Source: Streptomyces caeruleatus
GTDB taxonomy: Bacteria > Actinomycetota > Actinomycetes > Streptomycetales > Streptomycetaceae
Direction: 5' to 3'
DNA length: 64,000 nt
Assembly: GCF_001514235.1 (NCBI RefSeq)
Contig: NZ_KQ948934.1
Coordinates: forward strand, 1 to 64,000
Below, one piece after another: positions 19,501-27,412 of the stretch. Both the position numbers and the translations under genes were made by a program. Below the pieces are notes generated by a model that did no database searches, was not told the origin of the DNA, and was given only the letters and a program-made list of their open reading frames with translations. Each line of letters starts with the position of its first letter. The first letter of the stretch is position 1.

Positions 19501-20192
19501 ATGAACATCAGCCGTACGCCTTCGAGCTCGTCGGCGACGTGCTGGACGTAGCGGCGCAGCACGGGCGAGAGGTAGGCGTCGACGACGGCGGTGTCCCCGC
19601 GCGGGACGATCTTCATGAGGGGGCTGACCTCGCTGGACAGCGAGATCTGCGGGAAGCCGACGCGGGCGGCGAGCTGCCCGACGGCCTGTTCGTGGGCGGG
19701 GTGGAGGTGGCTGTGCATGCAGACCACGGCGACGGCGCGGATCCCGTCGTCGTACGCCTGCTGGAGGTGGTCTTCGAGGGCGCCCAGGTCGGGCGAGCGC
19801 ACGACCGTGCCGTCGGCGGCGATGCGCTCGTCGATCTCGACGACCCGTTCGTACAACAGCTCGGGCAGTTCGATGCGGCGGGCGAAGATGCGCGGGCGGT
19901 TCTGGTAGGCGATGCGCAGGGCGTCGCGGAAACCCCGGGTGATGACGAGCAGGGTCCGCTCGCCCTTGCGCTCGAGGAGGGCGTTCGTGGCGACCGTCGT
20001 GCCCATGCGGACCGCCTCGACGGGGTCCCGGGAACCGTCGAGCAGCTGGCGTACGCCCGCGACGGCCGCGTCGGAGTAGCGGGCCGGATTCTCCGAGAGG
20101 AGCTTGTGCGTCAGCAGCCGGCCGTCCGGGCGGCGCGCGACGATGTCCGTGAAGGTGCCGCCTCGGTCGACCCAGAACTGCCAGCCTGTCAC
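16542..20192 (-). CDS. Fused hydantoinase A/B, 5-oxoprolinase-type enzyme
   Basis: A 1216-residue fusion of HyuA (about 1-680) and HyuB (about 680-1216), the architecture of ATP-dependent eukaryotic 5-oxoprolinase and of large bacterial hydantoinases. The N-terminal WVDRGGTFTDIVARRPDG is the actin-like nucleotide site and GFDMGGTSTDVSHF the second; HyuB keeps the NDPYHGGTHLPD motif. It should open 5-oxoproline or a hydantoin ring with ATP. It begins 24 bases after cvnC and ends inside cvnD, so it is part of the conservon transcript. Substrate cannot be decided from sequence. Confidence 0.88.
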   Translation of the reverse strand: MTGWQFWVDRGGTFTDIVARRPDGRLLTHKLLSENPARYSDAAVAGVRQLLDGSRDPVEAVRMGTTVATNALLERKGERTLLVITRGFRDALRIAYQNRPRIFARRIELPELLYERVVEIDERIAADGTVVRSPDLGALEDHLQQAYDDGIRAVAVVCMHSHLHPAHEQAVGQLAARVGFPQISLSSEVSPLMKIVPRGDTAVVDAYLSPVLRRYVQHVADELEGVRLMFMQSNGGLAEAGQFRGKDAILSGPAGGIVGMARMSQLAGFDRVIGFDMGGTSTDVSHFAGEYERVFTTQIAGVRLRAPMLDIHTVAAGGGSVLHFDGSRYRVGPDSAGADPGPACYRGGGPLAVTDANVMLGRIQPAHFPKVFGPEGDQPLDAALVRERFTDLARDIRNDTGDDRTPEQVAEGYLQIAVANIANAVKRISVQKGHDVTRYALTTFGGAGGQHACMVADSLGIRTVLVPPMAGVLSALGIGLADTTSMREQSVEAPLEAASMPGVHKTANDLESAARAELLDADVPEDRIKVTRRAQLRYDGTDTTLTVELTEPHTMRHVFEDRHRATYSFTLDRPIVVEALSAEATGITEPPDLSVLAPYEAAPEGSPAAPETVRLHTGGTWCDVPLHRREYLPPGETVTGPAIITEASATTVVDDGWQAATTDDGHLVMERAAITESSDLDTKADPVLLEVFNNLFMSIAEQMGARLESTAQSVNIKERLDFSCALFDPDGNLVANAPHIPVHLGSMGTSVKEVIRRRGSRMRPGDTYAVNDPYHGGTHLPDVTVITPVFDTNGATNTEREPELLFYVASRGHHAEIGGIAPGSMPANSRTIEEEGILFDNWLLAENGRFREPETLRLLTDAPYPSRNPKTNLADLRAQIAANQKGVDEVARMIDNFGLAVVQAYMKHVQDNAEEAVRRVVDALEDGEYAYETDSGAFIRVRVRVDRENRSATVDFTGTSPQLATNFNAPFSVVNAAVLYVFRTLVADDIPLNDGCLRPLDIVVPPGSMLAPEPPAAVVAGNVETSQAITGALYAALGVQAEGSGTMNNVTFGNERHQYYETVASGSGAGDGFPGAPVVQTHMTNSRLTDPEVLEWRLPVQLDEFAVRHGSGGAGQWRGGDGAVRRIRFHEPMTVSTLSQHRRIPPYGMAGGEPGALGANRVEHADGTVTALGGSDSADVGPGDVLVIETPGGGGYGRPSRDPHQAGEEIDDLRAF

Positions 20193-20216
20193 GTCACTAC
20201 CCCGCTTCCACGCCGC

Positions 20217-20612
20217 TCACAGCGCCCGCAGGCCGTTGATCACGTCGCGCAGAATACTCTCGTCCACCAGCTCCGCCGGCGGTACTGGCCGGTTCACATG
20301 GACGAATTCCGCGTCCACGAGATCCCCGATGAGGACCCGTACGACTCCGATGGGCAGATCGAGCTCGGCGGAGAGTTCGGCGACGGACTGCGGCGCGTGA
20401 CGGCACAGTCCGACGATGTCCACGTGCTCCGGGGACAGCGTCGAGTCCGCTTCCGGGTCGTCCGCGTGCGGTTCCGCGACGACCACCGCGATCAGGTCGA
20501 GGCGGTGCTGGGCCGCACTGGTGGTGCGGCCCCGCGTCATGGCGTACGGACGAACGACTGGTCCGGCCTCGTCGTCGAACCAGTGGCTTCTTCCCTGACC
20601 GTCAGCGCTCAT
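20217..20612 (-). CDS. cvnC: Conservon DUF742 protein (CvnC)
   Basis: A 131-residue DUF742 protein. The start region HWFDDEAGPVVRPYAMTRGR and the C-terminal winged-helix-like part (AELSAELDLPIGVVRVLIGDL, here cited in pieces) are typical of CvnC. It lies 9 bases after cvnB and is expected to join the CvnA-B-D complex at the membrane. It ends 24 bases before the hydantoinase gene rather than before cvnD as in standard conservons. Confidence 0.9.
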   Translation of the reverse strand: MSADGQGRSHWFDDEAGPVVRPYAMTRGRTTSAAQHRLDLIAVVVAEPHADDPEADSTLSPEHVDIVGLCRHAPQSVAELSAELDLPIGVVRVLIGDLVDAEFVHVNRPVPPAELVDESILRDVINGLRAL

Positions 20613-20621
20613 GCCATCCCA

Positions 20622-21059
20622 CTACCCGCCCGCGGGCAGATCGGTGCGCGGAGCGGTACCGAGGTGCACCCCGACACGCTTGACGAGCAGCGTCATCTCG
20701 TAGGCGACGAGGCCGACGTCGGAATCGGCGTCCGAGAGGACCGCGAGGCAGCTGCCGTCGCCTGCGGCCGTGACAAACAGGAAGGCGTCGTCGAGTTCGA
20801 CGACGGTCTGCCGGACGTTGCCCGCCTCGAAGTGGCGGCCCACGCCCTTGGCGAGGCTGTGGAAGCCGGACGCGACGGCGGCCAGGTGCTCGCTGTCCTC
20901 GCGGGTCAGGTCCTTGGACACGCCCGTCGGCAGGCCGTCGCCGGAGAGCACGAGGGCCTTGCGAATGCTGGCGACGCGGTCCACCAGATCGTCGAGAAGC
21001 CAGTTGAGCTCGCCGGCCTGGTTGGTCGCGGTGTGGCCGGTCGCCTTCGGTGCGGTCAT
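20622..21059 (-). CDS. cvnB: Conservon roadblock/LC7 protein (CvnB)
   Basis: A 145-residue roadblock/LC7 protein, the family that acts as a regulator or GTPase-activating partner for small GTPases such as CvnD/MglA. Recognisable features are LNWLLDDLVDRVASIRKALV at the N-terminus and ASGFHSLAKGVGRHFEAG in the centre. Its ATG overlaps the cvnA stop (ATGA), so it is translationally coupled to cvnA. Confidence 0.92.
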   Translation of the reverse strand: MTAPKATGHTATNQAGELNWLLDDLVDRVASIRKALVLSGDGLPTGVSKDLTREDSEHLAAVASGFHSLAKGVGRHFEAGNVRQTVVELDDAFLFVTAAGDGSCLAVLSDADSDVGLVAYEMTLLVKRVGVHLGTAPRTDLPAGG

Positions 21060-23914
21060 CGACCGTCCCCCTTAGTCGTTCGTTGTGGTGCTGTGCCGGT
21101 GTGGGCGTCCTCGCCCTCGGCGTTCTCCTGGCGGCCGCGCTGCCAGCCGCGTTGGAGGGAGGCCATGCGGCTGCGGACCTCGTCCGCGTCCCGCTCGGCG
21201 AGCTCCGCACGGTCCTCACCGCGCTGTGCGGGGCCCTGTTTGAGCTGCGGAGCGAGGCTGGCCTGTCGCACACGGCGGGGCAGCGGTCCCACGCCGGAGG
21301 CGGTCTGCGGTTGCGCTGCGGGCCGGTCCGGGGCGGGGTCTTCGGGGCTGCTCGACGCGATGGCGGGACGCCGTGCGCGCCTCGGGAGAGCCGGGGGCTC
21401 CGGCGGTTCACCGGTGCCGCGCCCAGTGGAGGGCGAATCGTGGCCGCGGCCGCCGATCCGGTCGGGCGCTTCCGCTCCCTCGCCGTGGTGCCCGGTAGTG
21501 CGACGGCGGGTCGGCAAGGGAGCGAGGCCGTTCGGCTCCGGCCGGCTCGGGCCCGGCGAAGGCTCCGGGTCCGGTTCCTCCCGGCGGGAGCGCTGCTCGG
21601 TGACCGGACGTCCGTGCGAGCTGACCAACTTGGGCGTCCTGCTGCTGCGGCGGGGCAGCGGAACCGGGGCGCTCACCTCGTCGTCCGGGTCGGCCTGGGC
21701 CGGTCCGCCGTGGATGCCGGAGACCGGGCGCTGTTCGCCGAGGGGACCCGTCGTCTCGTCCTCCGTGGCGGCGAGGGTGCGACGCGGGCGGAAGAGGCCC
21801 CCGCGCTCGGCTTCCTCGTCGTCGAGCCCGTCCGGGAAGTCGCTGAGGGCGTCGAGATCGACGGGACCCTCCAGCTCGACCGGGCCGTCGAGGAGCGCCC
21901 CGGGCAGACCGGGTACGCGGGCCGGGACATGGGACAGGGCGGCCCGGCGCGCCTCCTCCAGCTCGGCTTCCTTGGAGGGCGTGGGGCGATCGAGGCGGAA
22001 ACCGATGCCGTTGGTGTCCGGGACGTCATCAGTAAGGAGCGCGTCGGGGATGAAGACGACGGCGGTGGTCCCGCCGTACGGCGACGGCTGCAGCGAGACC
22101 CGGACGTTCTGCCGCTGGGCGAGGCGGCTGACCACGAACAGGCCGAGCCGGTCGGTGTCGGACAGTTCGAACTCGGGTGTCTCGGCGAGCCGGAGGTTGG
22201 CGTCCAGCAGAACGTCGGCCGCCATACCCAGGCCGCGGTCGTGGATCTCCAGGGTGAAGCCGTTGGCGACCCGCTCGCCGAGCACCTGGACTGCGGTGTG
22301 CGGCGGGGAGAACACCGTGGCGTTCTCCAGGAGTTCGGCCACGAGGTGGGTGATGTCCGCGACGGCGGGGCCGGTGACGGCGACGCGGGGCAGACGGCGG
22401 ACCTCGATGCGCTCGTAGTCCTCGACCTCGGCCACGGCGGCACGGACGACGTCCATGAGCTGTACGGGTTTGCGCCACTGCCGGGAGGGGGCGGCGCCGG
22501 AGAGGATCACCAGGCCCTCGGCGTGCCGGCGCATACGGGTCGTCAGGTGGTCCAGGCGGAACAGGTCGGCGAGTTCGTCGGTGTCCTCGGTCCGGCGTTC
22601 CATGGTGTCGAGGAGCGTGAGCTGCTTGTGGAGGAGGACCTGGCTGCGGCGGGCGAGGTTGACGAAGACCTCGGAGACGCCTGCGCGTAGTTCGGCCTGC
22701 TTGACGGCTGCCTCGACGGCGGCGCGCTGGAGGGTGTTGAGAGCCTGGCCGACCTCGCCGATCTCGTTCTTGTCGTACTCCAGGCGCGGGACCTCGGTCT
22801 CCACGTCGACCTGTTCGCCGGCGGAGAGGCGGCGCATCACGCTGGGCAGCCGTACGCCGGACGCCTCATGGGCGTCCAGGCGCAGTTGTCGCAGATCGCG
22901 GATGAGGGCGCGACCGATGCGCACGGACAGGATGAGCGAGAACAGCAGGGCGAGCAGACCGAGTACGCCGGCGATGGCCGCCTTGATGATGACGCCCATC
23001 GCGACGGGGCTGACACGGTCCTGATAGCGGGTGCCCGCCTCGTCGTTCATCTGGCTGAGTTCGTCGAGGACGCCGGCGGCGGCGGTGTCCCAGGTCTTGG
23101 CGTCGACGGTGCTGGGCCTGCCGGGCTGGGTGGCGATGACGGCCTGTTCGACGTCGTTCAGTGGCGCCGTGGAGGCGTTCCGCCAGAAGCGCTCGTAGCG
23201 CTCACGCTCCGACGAGGGCAGATCCATCAGGCTGATCTCGTACATGAGCGTGCGCTGGGCGACGAGATCGGAGACGTCGTGTATCTCCTGGCGGGAGAGC
23301 TTTCCGACCACGAGGGCGGAGCTGAGCAACGCGTCCTCGCGGGAGAGCAGTTCGCGGGCTCGGGTGACGTTGAGGAGGGCGCGGGCCTGCTTGTCCATCG
23401 CCACGCTGTCGATCCCGTCGAGGGAGCCCAGCAGGGTGTAACAGGGGTCGACGAGCCGGTTGTAGAGGCCGAGGGCCTTGGTGCGGGTGACCGTGCCGTC
23501 CTCGACGCTGCGGCGCAGGGGGCTGATGCCCTCGAAGGCGTCGAGGACGGCGGTGAGGCGTTCGCTGTCGCCCTGGTCCAGTCCGTCGCGGACGTCGGGG
23601 TCCTTGGCGTTCTTGCGGATCTCGGCGACGGCGGCGTCGGTGGCGTTCTGGGTGGCCCGCAGTGCGGTCAGGGCGTCCGAGGCCCGGCGATCGGCGAGAT
23701 AGACCAGTGCCTGGCGGCGTTCCTGTTGCAGGACGCGGACGGCGTCCTCGGTGGAGTAGCCGATCTTCTCGACGAGGGACGACACCGTGAACAGCTGGGC
23801 CACACCTCGCCCGGTGAGTACCGTGGCGAAGCCCCAGATGGCGGTCAGGGACACCAGCGGCACGAGAAGCAGCGCCACCATCTTCCGGCGGATCGACTTC
23901 CCGCGAAAGCGCAT
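21056..23914 (-). CDS. cvnA: Conservon sensor histidine kinase-like protein (CvnA)
   Basis: A 952-residue membrane sensor. TM1 is at about 11-33, followed by an extracytoplasmic nitrate/nitrite-sensing-type domain (about 45-290), TM2 at about 305-335, a HAMP region, and a HATPase domain with N box HLVAELLENATVFSPP (about 525) and G box DRGLGM (about 555). The last 260 residues are Pro/Arg/Glu-rich and probably disordered. The ATG at 23914 has GGGGGAGG upstream; in-frame starts up to 24220 would add an implausible tail. It heads the conservon operon. Confidence 0.9.
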   Translation of the reverse strand: MRFRGKSIRRKMVALLLVPLVSLTAIWGFATVLTGRGVAQLFTVSSLVEKIGYSTEDAVRVLQQERRQALVYLADRRASDALTALRATQNATDAAVAEIRKNAKDPDVRDGLDQGDSERLTAVLDAFEGISPLRRSVEDGTVTRTKALGLYNRLVDPCYTLLGSLDGIDSVAMDKQARALLNVTRARELLSREDALLSSALVVGKLSRQEIHDVSDLVAQRTLMYEISLMDLPSSERERYERFWRNASTAPLNDVEQAVIATQPGRPSTVDAKTWDTAAAGVLDELSQMNDEAGTRYQDRVSPVAMGVIIKAAIAGVLGLLALLFSLILSVRIGRALIRDLRQLRLDAHEASGVRLPSVMRRLSAGEQVDVETEVPRLEYDKNEIGEVGQALNTLQRAAVEAAVKQAELRAGVSEVFVNLARRSQVLLHKQLTLLDTMERRTEDTDELADLFRLDHLTTRMRRHAEGLVILSGAAPSRQWRKPVQLMDVVRAAVAEVEDYERIEVRRLPRVAVTGPAVADITHLVAELLENATVFSPPHTAVQVLGERVANGFTLEIHDRGLGMAADVLLDANLRLAETPEFELSDTDRLGLFVVSRLAQRQNVRVSLQPSPYGGTTAVVFIPDALLTDDVPDTNGIGFRLDRPTPSKEAELEEARRAALSHVPARVPGLPGALLDGPVELEGPVDLDALSDFPDGLDDEEAERGGLFRPRRTLAATEDETTGPLGEQRPVSGIHGGPAQADPDDEVSAPVPLPRRSSRTPKLVSSHGRPVTEQRSRREEPDPEPSPGPSRPEPNGLAPLPTRRRTTGHHGEGAEAPDRIGGRGHDSPSTGRGTGEPPEPPALPRRARRPAIASSSPEDPAPDRPAAQPQTASGVGPLPRRVRQASLAPQLKQGPAQRGEDRAELAERDADEVRSRMASLQRGWQRGRQENAEGEDAHTGTAPQRTTKGDGR

Positions 23915-24336
23915 GGCCTCCCCCAGCTCAAACCCCCCAACCGGGCAGGGGGCACACCTGTGCGTCAACAATTGGCGCGAGCCTACTACCGACGCACAAG
24001 TAACTCGAAGAGAGATCCGGAAGCTGAACTTCCGCACTGCCGACGAGACATGGGGAGTTGTCCGGGCATTGCGGGAGATTGCCTCCCGTGATCCCCCGGC
24101 GCCCGCACGAACGGTTCCGGCCAGTCCGCGGGGCCAGTTGGCCGGAAATTTATCTTTCTCGGGAATCTTCGGGACGCGCCGATCGTCCTTCTGTACGGGA
24201 AAGGGGACGGAATGGGCCACAGGAGCCGCATCCCGTCACCCGGGCGGCGTAAAACAGCGCAAGCCGGGCAGCCACTGGGGAGCCGAGTCTTCAGGCACGG
24301 GCAAGCGGTCTGCTGGCGGTGGGGAGTGACACGGTG
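23915..24336. other. Divergent intergenic region, no gene seen
   Basis: 422 bases between cvnA and the membrane protein gene. It must hold both promoters. A GCACA-N2-TGTGC inverted repeat lies about 40 bases before cvnA, and a GGAAT-N18-GTC pair lies at 24162-24187, close to but not matching the sigma-R consensus. No coding frame is convincing. Confidence 0.4.
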
Positions 24337-24987
24337 ATGGGCACGGCGGAGCGGCACGACGCAGCCGAGGACGGCGCCACGGCGCATGTGACGGTGCGGC
24401 GCGGCACCGAAGCGCTGGATCGCGACATTCCGGTGGACGGGCGCGAGGCGACGGGCGGTGGCCGGGATGTCCCGGTGGGCGCGGGTGCGTTGACAGCGGA
24501 CGAGCGCGACACCTCGGTCCCCTCCGGCGTCGAGGCCGCGAGAGGCGAGAGTACGGCCGTGATGAGCGGCGGCGGGGCGAGCCGAGGTTGGGCGACCCAC
24601 CGGCCGCTGTGGGTGGAGGAGGACGCCCGGCGGCCCCGGATGCCGGATCCGGTGCGGACGTCGGCCGTGCGGGCGGTGCTGATCATCGCGGTCACACTGA
24701 TCCAGGCGATGGTGGCCTTCCTGTGCACCATGGCGGGGTCATGGCTGGCCTTCCCGATGGTGATCAGCAGTGTGGTCAGCACCGTGGTGGCCACGTGGGG
24801 TGCCCTGGACGTCTGGGTGACCCGCCAAGTGTGGAAGCAGCGCAACGGCGTGGTCTCGACGCCCAGCAGCACGGCACGCGCCCTGCGCCGTGAGCGGCGG
24901 CGGGCTCGACGCCAGGCACGGCAGGCCGAGCGCGCACAGGAACGAATACGGCGGCAGGGCGGGGCCGGGCAGCTGTCGCACTCCTGA
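24337..24987 (+). CDS. Putative two-helix membrane protein
   Basis: About 216 residues, function unknown. The first 95 residues are polar and low in complexity. Two hydrophobic helices follow at about 110-160 (LIIAVTLIQAMVAFLCTMAG and FPMVISSVVSTVVATWGAL), and the C-terminus is a strongly basic Arg-rich tail that probably faces the cytoplasm. The start is uncertain: GTG 24319, GTG 24334 and ATG 24337 are all in frame, with GGGGAG upstream of the last two. It is divergent from the conservon, but no functional link is shown. Confidence 0.7.
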   Translation: MGTAERHDAAEDGATAHVTVRRGTEALDRDIPVDGREATGGGRDVPVGAGALTADERDTSVPSGVEAARGESTAVMSGGGASRGWATHRPLWVEEDARRPRMPDPVRTSAVRAVLIIAVTLIQAMVAFLCTMAGSWLAFPMVISSVVSTVVATWGALDVWVTRQVWKQRNGVVSTPSSTARALRRERRRARRQARQAERAQERIRRQGGAGQLSHS

Positions 24988-24997
24988 GCACGGTCGA

Positions 24998-25027
24998 GCG
25001 GCGCGGAGCCGGAGGCCACCGCGCCGC
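24998..25027 (+). terminator. Terminator-like hairpin
   Basis: GCGGCGCGG pairs perfectly with CCGCGCCGC across a 12-base loop, 10 bases after the stop of the membrane protein gene. Confidence 0.5.
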
Positions 25028-25156
25028 CCGCAGACACTCAGCGGTGGCGAGTCGGCTCCGAACCACCCGGGGACAGGGTCAGGGCCGCTGCCGTTCCAGC
25101 GTGCCGCTGCCGCCGGCCCGGGACCAGGTCGAGCGAACGGCTCCTGAGAGATCAGG

Positions 25157-25402
25157 TCATACGACGGCCGGCCGTTCCTGGTTCGCCCCACAGACCAGTT
25201 CACGCCGGGCTCGCATGAAGGGGCGTGGACGGTCCACCGAGAGGACCGCGGTCGTACGGCCGTCCCGTTCGTACAGAGCGAGGAACCCGTCCTCGGCCGG
25301 CGCTCCGTCGGAGAGTTCACCTTCGACGATACGCACCGTGTCCCCGCCTGACGCCGGACGACGAACTGGATGCGTGCGCCGTACTGGTCCGACCAGAATG
25401 GA
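25157..25402 (-). pseudogene. 3' fragment of ferredoxin reductase gene (C-terminal domain only)
   Basis: On the minus strand, GDTVRIVEGEL, GFLALYERDG and VLSVDRPRPFMRARREL match the C-terminal domain of FAD-dependent ferredoxin/rubredoxin reductases. Just upstream, near 25355-25395, PFWSDQYGARIQF, another landmark of the same domain, appears in a different frame, so a frameshift separates them. The FAD and NAD domains (about 300 residues) are missing. At about 25400 the fragment abuts the plus-strand aldehyde dehydrogenase fragment, pointing to one deletion that removed both 5' ends. Confidence 0.75.
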
Positions 25403-25793
25403 CGAGTGCGCGGCGGGGATGTCGATCGTCCAGGAGGAGTCCTTCGGTCCGGTGCTCACCGTGGAGCGCTTCAGCGGCGAGGACCAGGCGGTGCGGCTCG
25501 CGAACGGCACGATCTACGGCCTCGCCGACGCCGTGTGGACGAGCGACGAGGCGAAGGCGGCGCGTGTGGCGGCCGCGCTGCGCCTGGGCACGGTGTGGAT
25601 CAACGACTACCACCCCTATGTCCCACAGGCCGGGTGGGGTGGCTTCAAGCAGTCCGGCTTCGGCCGCGAACTCGGGCCCTCCGGGCTCGCCGAGTACCGC
25701 GAGACGAAGCACATCTGGCGCAACACCAATCCCACACCGCAGGGGTGGTTCGCCTCACTCTCGGGTAACAGCACGCTCAACACCTGTCCCTGA
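25397..25793 (+). pseudogene. 3' fragment of (betaine) aldehyde dehydrogenase gene
   Basis: Only the last 130 or so residues remain, starting at MDECAAGMSIVQEESFGPVL and ending GWGGFKQSGFGRELGPSGL then EYRETKHIW. These match the C-terminus of betaine-type aldehyde dehydrogenases, usually about 490 residues. The NAD-binding region and catalytic Cys and Glu are lost. It sits 60 bases upstream of the intact permease gene, as in choline/betaine-type operons. Confidence 0.85.
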
Positions 25794-25852
25794 TCACGAC
25801 ATCCCCACGAGCCACTCCCTCCCCCCTTCCCCGGCCCACGAGGAGTCCGCTC

Positions 25853-27412
25853 ATGTCAGCAACGGAGCAACCGACCACTCCACACAGTCAAGACGACGCC
25901 GAACTCGCCGAGTTCGGCTACAAACCCGAACTCAAGCGCACGCTCGGCAACTTCCACACCTTCGCCGCCGGGATCAGCTACATCTCGATCCTGACCGGCA
26001 CCTTCCAGCTGTTCTACTTCGGCTACGGCAGCGGCGGCCCCGCCTACTGGTGGTCGTGGCCGATGGTCTTCGTCGGCCAGTTCATGGTCGCCCTCTGCTT
26101 CGCGGAGCTGGCCGCCCGGTATCCCGTCGCGGGGTCCGTCTACAACTGGTCGAAGAAGATCGGCAATCCGCATCTGGGGTGGCTCGCCGGCTGGATGATG
26201 TTGATCGCGTCCATAGTGTCCATATCGGCCGTGGCGCTGGCCTACCAGTTGACGCTCCCCCAGATCTCGTCGGCCTTCCAGCTCGTGGGCGACGGCACCG
26301 GCACGTACGACGTGGCGACCAACGCGGTCATCCTGGCCGCGGTGTTGATCCTCTTCACCACCTTGGTGAACGCCGTCGGAGTCAAGTTGATGGCGAGGAT
26401 CAACACCGCGGGCGTGTTCATCGAGTTGATCGCCACTGTCGTATTGATCGTCCTGTTCGCCGTCCACATCACCCGCGGCCCGCAGGTGGTCATGGAGACG
26501 AACGGCACCAGCGCGGGTTACGGCGCCGGATACCTGGGCGCCTTCCTGGTGGCCTCACTGGCGTCCGCGTACGTCATGTACGGCTTCGACACGGCCTCCT
26601 CCCTCGGTGAGGAGTGCCTGGACCCGTCACGCAACGCGCCGCGTGCCATCATCCGTGCCATCGTGGCCTCCTTCGTCCTCGGCGGCCTGATCCTGCTGCT
26701 CGCGCTGATGAGCGTCTCCAGCCTGAACGGCGAGGAGCTGTCCACGGACGGCCTCCAGTACGTCGTGCTGAACGTCCTCGGCCCGACGGCCGGCAAGGCC
26801 ATGCTGTGGTGCGTGCTGATCGCCGTCACGGTGTGCGCCCTGGCGGTCCACACGGCGGCGATCCGGCTGGCGTTCGCGATGGCGCGGGACAACAACCTCC
26901 CAGCCTCGTCGAAGCTGGCGAAGGTCAGCCCGCGCTTCCAGACACCGATCCTGCCGACCGTGATCATCGGCGTCCTGGCGCTCGCCATCCTGGTGGTCAA
27001 CATCCGCCAGCCGCAGATCTTCACCGTCGTCACCAGCATCGGCATCATCATGATCTACCTCGCCTACCTCGGGGTCACCGCGCCGATGCTGGTGGCGCGA
27101 CTGCGCGGCAAGTGGCAGCCGGCGGGCGACGGCAAGTTCTCCCTGGGCCGGTGGGGGCTGTTGGTCAACATCGTCGCCGTGGTGTGGGGCGCTGCCATGA
27201 CCCTCAACCTGATCTGGCCGCGCGCCTCGGTCTACAACGCGACGGCTCCGTACCACTGGTATCTGCGATGGGGCGCGGTGCTGTTCGTCGCGGTCATCGC
27301 GGGCGGCGGCTTCGCCTACTACTGGTTCGTCCAGCGGCACCGCACCGGCGTCCTCGCCGAACACAGCCTGGAGACCCCGGCCACGCCCACCGAGGAGGTC
27401 GACTCCGCATGA
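25853..27412 (+). CDS. Amino acid/polyamine/organocation (APC) permease
   Basis: A 519-residue permease with about 12 hydrophobic helices, importing an amino acid, choline-related amine or GABA-like substrate with a cation. The N-terminus ELAEFGYKPELKRTLGNFHTF and GFDTASSLGEECLDPSRNAPR are typical of the family. The frame is intact with GAGGAG before the ATG. It is sandwiched between aldehyde dehydrogenase and GMC oxidoreductase remnants, with its stop overlapping the latter's ATG, so it is the one survivor of a three-gene catabolic operon and may now lack its native promoter. Confidence 0.88.
   Translation: MSATEQPTTPHSQDDAELAEFGYKPELKRTLGNFHTFAAGISYISILTGTFQLFYFGYGSGGPAYWWSWPMVFVGQFMVALCFAELAARYPVAGSVYNWSKKIGNPHLGWLAGWMMLIASIVSISAVALAYQLTLPQISSAFQLVGDGTGTYDVATNAVILAAVLILFTTLVNAVGVKLMARINTAGVFIELIATVVLIVLFAVHITRGPQVVMETNGTSAGYGAGYLGAFLVASLASAYVMYGFDTASSLGEECLDPSRNAPRAIIRAIVASFVLGGLILLLALMSVSSLNGEELSTDGLQYVVLNVLGPTAGKAMLWCVLIAVTVCALAVHTAAIRLAFAMARDNNLPASSKLAKVSPRFQTPILPTVIIGVLALAILVVNIRQPQIFTVVTSIGIIMIYLAYLGVTAPMLVARLRGKWQPAGDGKFSLGRWGLLVNIVAVVWGAAMTLNLIWPRASVYNATAPYHWYLRWGAVLFVAVIAGGGFAYYWFVQRHRTGVLAEHSLETPATPTEEVDSA

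Noticed and set aside
17856..22418. Very long plus-strand open frame of about 1520 codons opposite cvnA-B-C and the oxoprolinase gene
   Set aside because: It mirrors the third-position GC bias of the real minus-strand genes; it spans several of them, shows no domain, and has no ribosome site. Similar shadows at 28641-31658, 831-2705 and 3506-6478 were dropped for the same reason.
24162..24187. GGAAT-N18-GTC resembling a sigma-R promoter before the membrane protein gene
   Set aside because: The -10 element reads GTC instead of GTT, and the gene has no link to thiol stress.
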